Program-made: the position numbers and the translations under genes
The notes under the pieces: model-generated
The model's input: the letters and a program-made list of their open reading frames with translations, nothing else
What the model was told of the DNA's origin: nothing
The model's database searches: none
NCBI GenBank assembly: GCA_029240955.1
Contig: JARDZH010000038.1
Location: 1 to 9,241, forward strand
Length of the DNA stretch: 9,241 bases
Reading direction: 5' to 3'
From: Pseudomonas sp.
GTDB lineage: Bacteria; Pseudomonadota; Gammaproteobacteria; Pseudomonadales; Pseudomonadaceae
Shown: piece by piece, positions 1 to 6,375 of the stretch
Numbering within the stretch: the first letter of the stretch is position 1
How the letters are laid out: each line of letters opens with the position of its first letter

Positions 1-285
1 TTCGACTGGGGACCGTTCGAGCAGCAGGTAGAGAAACAGAAACGTGCGCAGCGCGTCAGCGAAATCAGCAAGCACCCCCTGCCTGAAAAGAAAGTCGAAA
101 AGTTGATCGTCCGCATGCTGGACAGCGTAACCGGCGAACCGCTTATGAACCGGAGCGTGCAGTTCGTGACAGACCGGGAAAGCTACCGACGCAAGACCGA
201 TGCGCTAGGCATTGCTTACCTGTCCCCTGCGCCACCGTCGGAGTCGCTTGCAACCCTGCAGCTTCAGCTAACCGGGTCGGGCTGA
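1..285 (+). CDS. C-terminal end of an unidentified protein (possible T6SS cargo/spike-type tail)
   Basis: The reading frame is open from the first base and ends at TGA 283-285, giving the last 94 residues of a protein that begins outside the window. The visible part starts with a charged stretch (FDWGPFEQQVEKQKRAQRV). It is followed by a short domain containing MLDSVTGEPLMNRSVQF, then a KTDALGIAYL turn, and ends in LQLTGSG. The pattern 'D-x-x-T-G-E-P-L-x-N-R ... T-D-x-x-G' resembles the small beta-sandwich (transthyretin/Ig-like) modules I know from the ends of T6SS VgrG, PAAR and effector proteins, and also from carboxypeptidase-regulatory-like domains. That resemblance is by eye only. No catalytic residues are visible. 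The frame is real in style (GC-rich third positions, no stops), but its function cannot be assigned from the fragment. Confidence 0.6.
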   Translation, partial: FDWGPFEQQVEKQKRAQRVSEISKHPLPEKKVEKLIVRMLDSVTGEPLMNRSVQFVTDRESYRRKTDALGIAYLSPAPPSESLATLQLQLTGSG

Positions 286-398
286 CCACCGCGCCGTTAA
301 TCCACGCACCTAAGCCGCCCGCAAAAACGCACATTGCGGTAAGGTTGCTGTCGAACGCCACGTGAAGCATTCAACTCAAGACCGAAAGGACCTCTACC

Positions 399-1478
399 AT
401 GCTGGATTGGAAGAACCGCGCAGGCAGCGCGGGTGATCGCACCGCTGACACTTCGTCGACCAGAAGACGCGGTTACTTGGGCAATCTTTTCTACAGCCGG
501 GCATTAGGGGCTTTGATCCTGATCTATCTGCTGGTCACGCTGGTGATCGGCTGGTACTGGAGCAAAGAGCCTGCTATGTTTCCGGTTCAGCAGAACGCGC
601 AGGCAGCCGCCGAGCGTGAAGGCAAGCAGATCGTCATCGGCTACACCACGGTTGAAACTCTCAAAAGCGTAACTCGCACCCTCCTGGACAAGCGCGGTGG
701 TTACCTGTCCAACGATCGCATGCCCCCGGGCCTTTGGCTGGACAACATGCCGAGTTGGGAATACGGCGTGCTGGTTCAGGTCCGTGATCTGAGCCGCGCG
801 CTGCGCAAAGACTTCGCCCGCTCACAGTCGCAGTCGGCGGAAGACGGTGATCTGGCGCGCGCCGAGCCGTTGTTCAACTTCAACAATCGCAGCTGGGTAC
901 TGCCCTCCAGCGAGTCGCAGTATGCCGAAGGCATCAACGCTCTGAGTCGCTATCAAGCACGGCTGTCTGACCCTAACCAGCGCGGCGCTCTGTTCTATGC
1001 CCGCGCCGACAACCTCAATAACTGGCTGGGCGACGTAGGCACCCGCCTCGGTTCGCTGTCACAGCGTCTGTCGGCGAGCGTCGGCCGCGTGAAGCTCAAC
1101 AGCACGCTGAAAACCGAAACCATCGAGTCGGTCAAACCGGGTGAAGTGCCGCAGGTCGACGAAGAAATCGTGGAAACGCCATGGCTGCAAGTGGACAACG
1201 TTTTCTACGAGGCTCGCGGCCAGGCCTGGGCGTTGTCGCATCTGCTGCGCGCGATCGAAGTCGACTTTGCCGATGTATTGGCCAAGAAGAATGCGACAGT
1301 GAGTGTGCGTCAGATCATTCGTGAGCTGGAAGCTTCCCAGGAAGGTCTGTGGAGCCCGATGGTTCTGAACGGCAGTGCGTTCGGCATCTTCGCCAACCAC
1401 TCGCTGGTCATGGCCAACTACATCTCGCGTGCCAACGCGGCGGTGATCGACCTTCGCCAGTTGCTCTCTCAAGGCTGA
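399..1478 (+). CDS. DUF2333 family single-pass inner-membrane protein
   Basis: A 359-residue protein of unknown function that I recognise as DUF2333, a family common in Pseudomonas and other gamma-proteobacteria. The length fits a complete family member. A basic N-terminus (RRR at residues 22-24) precedes one strong hydrophobic helix at about residues 35-54 (ALGALILIYLLVTLVIGWYW). By the positive-inside rule, the remaining 300 residues should face the periplasm. No signal-peptidase site or catalytic motif is evident. The soluble part is rich in helix-forming sequence and contains the family-like stretches KRGGYLSNDRMPPG and LDNMPSWEYG near residues 100-125. The ATG at 399 has an AAGGA Shine-Dalgarno at 386-390, eight bases upstream. 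The gene ends in TGATG, sharing one base with the next start, so it is almost certainly co-transcribed and translationally coupled with the Nudix gene. The 286-398 gap ahead of it shows no convincing promoter. It has only a weak 6-bp hairpin (CCGCAA 319-324 with TTGCGG 334-339) and no T-tract. Confidence 0.88.
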   Translation: MLDWKNRAGSAGDRTADTSSTRRRGYLGNLFYSRALGALILIYLLVTLVIGWYWSKEPAMFPVQQNAQAAAEREGKQIVIGYTTVETLKSVTRTLLDKRGGYLSNDRMPPGLWLDNMPSWEYGVLVQVRDLSRALRKDFARSQSQSAEDGDLARAEPLFNFNNRSWVLPSSESQYAEGINALSRYQARLSDPNQRGALFYARADNLNNWLGDVGTRLGSLSQRLSASVGRVKLNSTLKTETIESVKPGEVPQVDEEIVETPWLQVDNVFYEARGQAWALSHLLRAIEVDFADVLAKKNATVSVRQIIRELEASQEGLWSPMVLNGSAFGIFANHSLVMANYISRANAAVIDLRQLLSQG

Positions 1479-2023
1479 TGACGATTTCTTCGAACGAGGC
1501 CGCGCACCGCGCCGCCTCGGACGCTGAACGGATTGCCTGGGTAGACGAGCAGGACCACCTGCTTGGTTCGCTGCCCCGTGCTGAACTGCGCGAACGCGAC
1601 CTGATCGGCCGTGCCACTTATATCTTGCTGTTCAACAGTGCGGGCGAGCTGTGCGTCCATCGGCGTACGCTCAGCAAAGCGATCTATCCAGGCTATTGGG
1701 ACGTGGCAGCCGGCGGCATGGTTCAGGCCGAGGAAAGTTACGAAGCGTCTGCACAGCGTGAGCTCGCCGAGGAACTGGGTATCACCGGGGCGCAGTTGCA
1801 TGCTCATGAGCGGTTCTTCTTCGATGAACCCGGCAATCGCGTCTGGTGCGCAGTGTTCAGCGCCGTTTCGGATGAACCTCTGCATTTGCAGCCTGAGGAG
1901 GTGTTGGAAGCGCGCTTTCTACCCTTGGCAGAAGTGCTGCGTCACACCCGTGAAACACCGTATTGCCCGGACTCGCTGGCGGCGTTGAAACGCTACACGG
2001 AGCACGTCGCAAAACCCCAGTAA
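1478..2023 (+). CDS. Nudix hydrolase, YfcD-like
   Basis: A 181-residue hydrolase of the Nudix superfamily, expected to cleave a nucleoside diphosphate linked to another moiety in the cytoplasm; the true substrate is unknown. The Nudix box G-x5-E-x7-REUxEExGU is complete at residues 80-102: G80, E86, then RELAEELGI at 94-102 with the metal-binding glutamates E95, E98 and E99. Upstream, IGRATYILLFN and VHRRTLSKAIYPGYWD (about residues 43-74) match the YfcD/isopentenyl-diphosphate-isomerase-like branch (HRA-YI ... RR-x-x-K-x-x-PG-x-x-D-x-x-AGG). The start at 1478 overlaps the previous stop by one base, with AAGG at 1471-1474 as a close, weak ribosome site. That suggests translation by coupling. 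An in-frame upstream ATG at 1349 would add 43 residues lying inside the DUF2333 gene, and it is disfavoured. The stop TAA at 2021-2023 is followed 20 bases later by the MITE-like element. Confidence 0.92.
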   Translation: MTISSNEAAHRAASDAERIAWVDEQDHLLGSLPRAELRERDLIGRATYILLFNSAGELCVHRRTLSKAIYPGYWDVAAGGMVQAEESYEASAQRELAEELGITGAQLHAHERFFFDEPGNRVWCAVFSAVSDEPLHLQPEEVLEARFLPLAEVLRHTRETPYCPDSLAALKRYTEHVAKPQ

Positions 2024-2043
2024 ATTGGCGCAATCAACCTCGT

Positions 2044-2185
2044 AGAGGGCGTCTACAAAATAGGCGAACGAAGATAAGACAAGGCGAAAGCGCTCAAAAA
2101 AGCGGCGTTTACAGAAGGTAAATGAGCATTTTGGAGCGATTTCAACGCCGTATTGTCGAGTGCAGCCATTTTGTAGACACCCTCT
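2044..2185. mobile_element. 142-bp MITE-like element with 18-bp terminal inverted repeats
   Basis: A non-coding palindromic element begins at 2044 with AGAGGGCGTCTACAAAAT (2044-2061). It ends at 2185 with ATTTTGTAGACACCCTCT (2168-2185), whose reverse complement matches the left end at 17 of 18 positions (C versus T at the seventh base). Further nested complementary segments lie inside: GACAA 2078-2082 with TTGTC 2153-2157, and CGGCGTT 2103-2109 with AACGCCG 2144-2150. A central TTTAC/GTAAA pair (2108-2112 with 2118-2122) is an alternative to the inner stem. The element has no coding capacity. Size and structure fit a miniature inverted-repeat transposable element or a long intergenic palindromic repeat. 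No clean target-site duplication is visible. The flanks share only TA next to each end at slightly different offsets, and GCAATC occurs at 2030-2035 and 2188-2193 at unequal distances. It lies just after the Nudix stop, so in RNA it could also act as a 3' stabilising or terminating structure. Which insertion-sequence family would mobilise it is not known to me. Confidence 0.75.
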
Positions 2186-2213
2186 TAGCAATCGCGCTTT
2201 TTGTCGGTACACT
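2185..2213 (+). promoter_or_regulatory. Candidate sigma-70 promoter for yciH
   Basis: TTAGCA (2185-2190) and TACACT (2208-2213) each match four of six consensus bases and are separated by an ideal 17-base spacer. Transcription would start near 2220, giving a leader of about 120 bases before the GTG of yciH. The first base of the -35 box is the last base of the MITE-like element. The match is moderate and unproven. Confidence 0.35.
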
Positions 2214-2259
2214 GCGCGACCTTTTCAAACTGCGTCGGCCCTGCCGTTCCAGTAGCGCT

Positions 2260-2305
2260 GCCCCTGCCAGAGTGGGGCTTCGCGACCGCGGCTCAACGCT
2301 GAGCC
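2260..2305 (+). promoter_or_regulatory. Two small hairpins in the yciH leader
   Basis: The leader contains two consecutive inverted repeats: GCCCC 2260-2264 with GGGGC 2274-2278 (nine-base loop), and GGCTCA 2290-2295 with TGAGCC 2300-2305 (six perfect pairs, ACGC loop). Neither is followed by a T-run, so they are not typical intrinsic terminators. The second lies 21 bases before the AAGAGGA ribosome site. They could shape mRNA stability or translation. Otherwise the 2186-2339 stretch holds no other recognisable feature. Confidence 0.35.
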
Positions 2306-2339
2306 AGGTCTTCTTCAGTCCTCAACAAGAGGATTTCCC

Positions 2340-2711
2340 GTGGCTAAAAAAGCCGCTTCCTTCGCCGCATTGGGCGGCCTGGTGTTTTCAACGGACGCAG
2401 GGCGTCATTGTCCCGAGTGTCGTGAACCTGTCGATGCGTGCACCTGCAAGCAGACCAAGATCCCCGAGGGAGACGGTATTGCGCGCGTACGTCGTGAAAG
2501 CAAAGGCCGTGGCGGCAAGACAGTCACCACCATCACCGGCGTACCGCTTGCCGAAGAGGCGCTCAAGGACCTGGCCAAAGCGCTCAAGCAGCGCTGCGGC
2601 ACCGGCGGAGCACTCAAGGACGGCGTGATCGAAATTCAGGGCGATCACGTCGAGCTGCTGCTCGCGGAGCTGGTCAAGAAAGGCTTCAAGGCCAAGAAGT
2701 CCGGCGGCTGA
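2340..2711 (+). CDS. yciH: SUI1/eIF1-family translation factor YciH
   Basis: A 123-residue homologue of eukaryotic initiation factor 1 (SUI1 domain). In E. coli, YciH has been linked to fidelity of start-site and initiator-tRNA selection on the 30S subunit. The SUI1 core spans about residues 47-118. It contains the basic loop RRESKGRGGK (51-60), TITGVPL (64-70), the KQRCGTGGALKDGVIEIQG block (83-101) and the terminal KKGFKAKKSGG. The N-terminal 40 residues include FSTDAGR, also seen in E. coli YciH as YSTETGR, followed by four cysteines (C24, C27, C34, C36) that the E. coli protein lacks as far as I recall. The start is GTG at 2340, with AAGAGGA at 2327-2333 six bases upstream; the encoded MAKKAASF is the expected N-terminus. 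It is followed 104 bases later by speA on the same strand. No terminator separates them, so partial co-transcription is possible. Confidence 0.93.
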   Translation: MAKKAASFAALGGLVFSTDAGRHCPECREPVDACTCKQTKIPEGDGIARVRRESKGRGGKTVTTITGVPLAEEALKDLAKALKQRCGTGGALKDGVIEIQGDHVELLLAELVKKGFKAKKSGG

Positions 2712-2815
2712 CGACACGTTGTCGGCAACGGCGAACAAAATCGTCACTTCTACTCTCTACACTGCGTCCAGCCTGATTTTTGGCTGGCGCCATATGACTT
2801 TTAAAGGGGACTTCG

Positions 2816-4729
2816 ATGTCCGTACGACGCACACGCAAAGACGATGGCAGCCAATGGACAGTGGCCGACAGCCGCAGTGTTTATGGTATTCGCCATTGGG
2901 GTGCCGGTTATTTTGCGATCAACGAAGCGGGTCGCGTTGAAGTCCGCCCGAACGGTCCGGGCAGTTCTCCGATCGACCTGTACGAGCAGGTCGAGCAGTT
3001 GCGCAAAAGCGGTCTGTCGCTGCCGCTGCTGGTGCGCTTCCCTGACATCCTGCAGGACCGTGTACGCCAGCTGACCGGCGCTTTCGACAGCAATATCGCG
3101 CGCCTGGAGTACCAGAATCAGTACACCGCGCTGTACCCGATCAAGGTCAACCAGCAGGAAGCGGTGGTGGAAAACATCATCGCCACCCAGAACGTGTCCA
3201 TCGGCCTGGAGGCCGGTTCCAAGCCGGAGCTGATGGCTGTGCTTGCGCTGGCGCCCAAAGGCGGCACCATCGTCTGCAACGGTTACAAGGACCGCGAATT
3301 CATTCGCCTGGCGCTGATGGGCCAGAAGCTGGGTCACAACGTATTCATCGTGATCGAGAAAGAATCCGAGGTCGAACTGGTCATCGAAGAAGCCGCCGAG
3401 CTCAAGGTCGCGCCACAGGTCGGCCTGCGGGTGCGCCTGTCGTCGCTGGCGTCGAGCAAATGGGCGGACACCGGTGGTGAAAAGTCCAAATTCGGCCTGT
3501 CCGCCGCGCAATTGCTGTCGGTGGTCGAGCGTTTCCGCAAAGCGGGCCTGGATCAGGGCATTCGCTTGCTGCACTTCCACATGGGTTCGCAAATCGCCAA
3601 CCTGGCCGACTATCAGCACGGCTTCAAAGAAGCTATTCGCTACTACGGTGAACTGCGCAATCTCGGTCTGCCGGTCGATCACATCGATGTCGGCGGCGGC
3701 CTGGGTGTGGACTACGACGGCACGCACTCGCGCAACGCCAGCTCGATCAACTACGACATGGACGATTACGCCGGTGTCGTAGTTGGCATGCTCAAGGAAT
3801 TCTGCAACGCCCAGGGCCTGCCGCATCCGCACATCTTCTCCGAAAGCGGCCGCTCGCTGACGGCGCACCACGCCATGCTGGTGGTACAGGTCACCGACGT
3901 CGAGAAGCATAACGACGAAGTACCGGAAATCTCCGACAAGGAAAGCCTGCCCGAAACCCTGCAATGGCTGGTCGACCTGCTCGGCCCGACCGACATCGAA
4001 ATGGTGACCGAGACTTACTGGCGCGCAACGCACTACATGAGCGACATCGCTGCCCAGTACGCCGACGGCAAGATTTCTCTGGCGCAGAAGGCGCTCGGCG
4101 AGCAGTGCTACTTCGCGGTCTGCCGTCGCCTGCACAACTCCTTGAAGGCACGCCAGCGCTCTCATCGCCAGGTACTGGACGAACTCAACGATAAACTGGC
4201 CGACAAGTACATCTGCAACTTCTCGGTGTTCCAGAGCCTGCCGGACACCTGGGCGATCGGCCAGGTACTGCCGATTCTGCCACTGCACCGTCTGGGCGAA
4301 GAGCCTCTGCGCCGCGCTGTGCTGCAGGATCTGACCTGCGACTCGGATGGCAAGATCAAGCAGTACGTTGACGAGCAGAGCATCGAGACCAGCTTGCCCG
4401 TACATGGCCTGAATCCGGGTGAAGATTATCTCTTAGGTATCTTCCTGGTCGGCGCCTATCAGGAGATTCTCGGCGACATGCACAACCTGTTCGGTGACAC
4501 CGACTCGGTGAACATCTACCAGAACCCGGACGGCAGCGTGTACCACGCCGGCATCGAGACCCACGACACCATCGAGGACATGCTGCGCTACGTGCACCTG
4601 TCGCCGGAAGAACTGATGACCCATTACCGGGACAAGGTTGCCAGCGCCAAGATCACTCCGCGCGAGCGCACCTATTACCTGGATGCCCTGCGTCTGGGTC
4701 TGACCCGGTCCTCCTACCTGTCGTCTTGA
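2816..4729 (+). CDS. speA: Biosynthetic arginine decarboxylase SpeA (EC 4.1.1.19)
   Basis: A 637-residue PLP-dependent enzyme that converts L-arginine to agmatine and CO2, the first step of the agmatine route to putrescine and spermidine. It is full length for the SpeA family. The N-terminal alanine-racemase-like barrel carries the PLP lysine K110 in YPIKVNQQ. It also has the substrate/PLP segments HFHMGSQ (residues 253-259) and the glycine-rich [12 protein letters not shown] (291-302) that binds the cofactor phosphate. The C-terminal beta-domain has the TCDSDGK motif, whose C508 is the family's active-site cysteine, and the [13 protein letters not shown] dimer/active-site block (553-565). 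The ATG at 2816 is preceded by AAAGGGGA at 2803-2810, an excellent ribosome site. The 104-base leader holds two perfect hairpins, CGTTG/CAACG (2717-2730) and CCAGCC/GGCTGG (2768-2787). It also has a TACACT -10-like box at 2758-2763 without a good -35, so an internal promoter is plausible but weak. Confidence 0.97.
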   Translation: MSVRRTRKDDGSQWTVADSRSVYGIRHWGAGYFAINEAGRVEVRPNGPGSSPIDLYEQVEQLRKSGLSLPLLVRFPDILQDRVRQLTGAFDSNIARLEYQNQYTALYPIKVNQQEAVVENIIATQNVSIGLEAGSKPELMAVLALAPKGGTIVCNGYKDREFIRLALMGQKLGHNVFIVIEKESEVELVIEEAAELKVAPQVGLRVRLSSLASSKWADTGGEKSKFGLSAAQLLSVVERFRKAGLDQGIRLLHFHMGSQIANLADYQHGFKEAIRYYGELRNLGLPVDHIDVGGGLGVDYDGTHSRNASSINYDMDDYAGVVVGMLKEFCNAQGLPHPHIFSESGRSLTAHHAMLVVQVTDVEKHNDEVPEISDKESLPETLQWLVDLLGPTDIEMVTETYWRATHYMSDIAAQYADGKISLAQKALGEQCYFAVCRRLHNSLKARQRSHRQVLDELNDKLADKYICNFSVFQSLPDTWAIGQVLPILPLHRLGEEPLRRAVLQDLTCDSDGKIKQYVDEQSIETSLPVHGLNPGEDYLLGIFLVGAYQEILGDMHNLFGDTDSVNIYQNPDGSVYHAGIETHDTIEDMLRYVHLSPEELMTHYRDKVASAKITPRERTYYLDALRLGLTRSSYLSS

Positions 4730-4743
4730 TGCTGTAACGACAT

Positions 4744-4785
4744 ATGGCCGTTCTCACATAGTGCGTGGGAACGGTCATTTCCGTT
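4744..4785 (+). terminator. Rho-independent terminator after speA
   Basis: A 14-bp stem (4744-4757 pairing with 4765-4778, with two G-U wobbles and otherwise fully complementary) encloses the seven-base loop ATAGTGC. It is followed by a T-rich tail overlapping the stem end (ATTTCCGTTT). It starts 15 bases after the speA stop, which is the expected position. It should insulate speA from vgrG. The T-tract is interrupted by CCG, so efficiency may be moderate. Confidence 0.72.
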
Positions 4786-4814
4786 TGTAGGCAACTTCCT
4801 TTTCCGTCTTTGGC

Positions 4815-4870
4815 TCTCTACCCGGCGCTTCTTCTCGGCCAGAATCCCCGGCCGCATTCCCGGTAGAGAA
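4815..4870 (+). promoter_or_regulatory. Leader hairpin that would mask the vgrG ribosome-binding site
   Basis: TCTCTACC at 4815-4822 is exactly complementary to GGTAGAGA at 4862-4869, the only Shine-Dalgarno-like sequence ahead of the vgrG ATG at 4879. Between them sits a nested hairpin, CGGCC 4836-4840 with GGCCG 4850-4854. Folded, the mRNA would form a two-stem structure that covers the ribosome site. Structure and complementarity are seen directly; the regulatory role is inference. No clear -35/-10 pair is visible in the 149-base gap. Confidence 0.4.
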
Positions 4871-4878
4871 TCACCGTC

Positions 4879-6375
4879 ATGTCCGATCCCGCCAGCGTGC
4901 CGCTCTTTCGTCTGGAGGTCACCCGGCTGCGCCGTCACTTCACTGTCCGGTGGTTGCGCGGCACCGAAGCAATCAGCCAGCTCTACAGCTTCGACCTCGA
5001 AATCATCAACGACGGTGCCGATTTCGACCCCGCGGGCCTGATGTACGAAGCCGTGTTCATACGTTTCGAGGGAGACGAAGCTGGCTTTCATGGCCAGATT
5101 CATCGGATAAGCCGCAGTCATTATCGGCCCGGGCCGGCCCGCTACCGGTTGCACGTCGGGCCGCGAATGGCATGTCTGCAGCAGCGCGATACTTCCCGGA
5201 TGTTTCAGCACCTCAGCGTGCCGCAGATCGTCACCCTTGTTCTTGAAGAGCACGGCTTGCGCAGAGGCGGCTATCGCTTCGAGCTCAAGGCTGACTGCCG
5301 TAAGCGCGAACTGTGCACGCAATACAACGAGACGGATCTGGAGCTTGTCCAGCGCCTGCTGGGCGAAGAAGGACTGCATTACCACTTCTGCCACACGCGC
5401 CGGAATCACGAACTGATCATCGGCCAAGGGCTGCGCGGTTTCGGTCGCAGCCCGGATGCGCCTTGGCGCCGGACGCCGCAGCAGGCCGGAATCACTCATT
5501 TCTGCGTCAGCGGCAGCGGTCAGGACACACCTGGCAGTCGCGCGAGCGAACGGGCCGAGGGTGCCAGCAATCTGCCTTTTGTGAGAACGGGTCAGCTCCT
5601 GCCGCTGACAGGGCATCCTGTCGCCGAGTGGAATCACATGTGGCTGATTACCCGCGTCGAGCATCATGCCGCCGCGCCTGGTGATCGTACCGACGGTGGT
5701 TACACAAATCGGTTTCAGGCCATTCCGTGGGAGGTTGGTTTTTGCGCGCCCAGGCCGTTACGGGAGAGAACACCAGACCTGCGGCGTGCGTGGGTTCTGG
5801 GGCGTGACGGGGAGGAAGCCGAACGTGACCGTTTTCAGCGCGTGAAGGTGCAGTTCGACCTGAGCAGTCAGGGGCTCGGTGCGCGTTACAGCGATTGCTG
5901 GTTGCCACTGGCGCCTGGGCTGAGCCTGCCGATGCGCGCCGGTATGCCTGTAGCGGTCGGGTTCATCGGCGGCGATATGGAGCGGCCCCTGATCGTTGGC
6001 GAGCTGGGTGCCGGGACAGACACGTTGACCGCGCCGAATCCGCTGCCGGTCGAGGAGCAGGAGAACGTTCGCATGCAGATCGATTGGCGGATGCTGCTGG
6101 GCGACTCCCGCACCCTGCGCGTTGAGGGCGGGCCGACGCTCGATCTGCACAGCCATAGCGAATTGACTGTCAGCGTCGGTGCCAGCCAGATGCGGCTTGA
6201 TGCGAATGGGCTGACGCTAATCAGTCCACAGGTGACCTTCGCCGGCCAGACTGCGGGCGACCCCGAAGTCGACGAGTCAGCGCGCGAACCAGCCGCCGGT
6301 TCGACTCAGACGCACGGCGACGCTGCCGAGGGTCAGCCCCCGCACGAGAGTGAACAGCAGGAAGGTCAGCCATAG
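4879..6375 (+). CDS. Short VgrG-family T6SS spike protein
   Basis: A 498-residue member of the VgrG/phage-tail-spike (gp27-gp5-like) family. VgrG trimers tip the T6SS tube, puncture target membranes and carry effectors. The N-terminal gp27-like part is clear: LFRLEVTRLRRHFTVRWLRG near residue 10, YSFDLEI at 36-42, FHGQIHRISR at 70-79, and the typical CTQYNETDLELVQRLLGEEGLHYHF at 146-170. GQLLPLTGHP (238-247) leads into the second barrel. The gp5-like OB fold follows with RVKVQFDL (321-328), DCWLPLAPG (339-347) and a FIGGDMERPLIVGEL end (362-376). A short beta-stalk with TLRVEGG, LTVSVGASQMRLDANGLTL closes at about residue 455. The last 40 residues are polar and low-complexity. Canonical VgrGs run beyond 600 residues. 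Here the segment between about residues 184 and 235 looks shortened, and there is no C-terminal effector domain. No PAAR, adaptor, effector or immunity gene follows. The ribosome site (GGTAGAGA) is weak. The final 33 codons overlap dinF antisense. Confidence 0.85.
   Translation: MSDPASVPLFRLEVTRLRRHFTVRWLRGTEAISQLYSFDLEIINDGADFDPAGLMYEAVFIRFEGDEAGFHGQIHRISRSHYRPGPARYRLHVGPRMACLQQRDTSRMFQHLSVPQIVTLVLEEHGLRRGGYRFELKADCRKRELCTQYNETDLELVQRLLGEEGLHYHFCHTRRNHELIIGQGLRGFGRSPDAPWRRTPQQAGITHFCVSGSGQDTPGSRASERAEGASNLPFVRTGQLLPLTGHPVAEWNHMWLITRVEHHAAAPGDRTDGGYTNRFQAIPWEVGFCAPRPLRERTPDLRRAWVLGRDGEEAERDRFQRVKVQFDLSSQGLGARYSDCWLPLAPGLSLPMRAGMPVAVGFIGGDMERPLIVGELGAGTDTLTAPNPLPVEEQENVRMQIDWRMLLGDSRTLRVEGGPTLDLHSHSELTVSVGASQMRLDANGLTLISPQVTFAGQTAGDPEVDESAREPAAGSTQTHGDAAEGQPPHESEQQEGQP

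Noticed and set aside
1349..1477. Upstream in-frame start for the Nudix hydrolase.
   Set aside because: It would lie entirely within DUF2333 coding sequence and add 43 residues with no family match. The TGATG overlap start fits the family length.
2768..2787. CCAGCC/GGCTGG hairpin before speA as a terminator of yciH.
   Set aside because: The stem is only six pairs and is followed by CGCCAT rather than a T-run, so it is not an intrinsic terminator on this strand.
2801..4405. A 534-codon open frame antisense to speA.
   Set aside because: It mirrors the GC-skewed codon positions of a confidently identified enzyme; the product is glutamine/arginine/valine-rich with no recognisable domain or ribosome site.
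4714..5667. A 317-codon open frame antisense to the vgrG 5' half and its leader.
   Set aside because: It crosses the speA terminator and the vgrG leader and has no recognisable domains. The sense frame is a clear VgrG.
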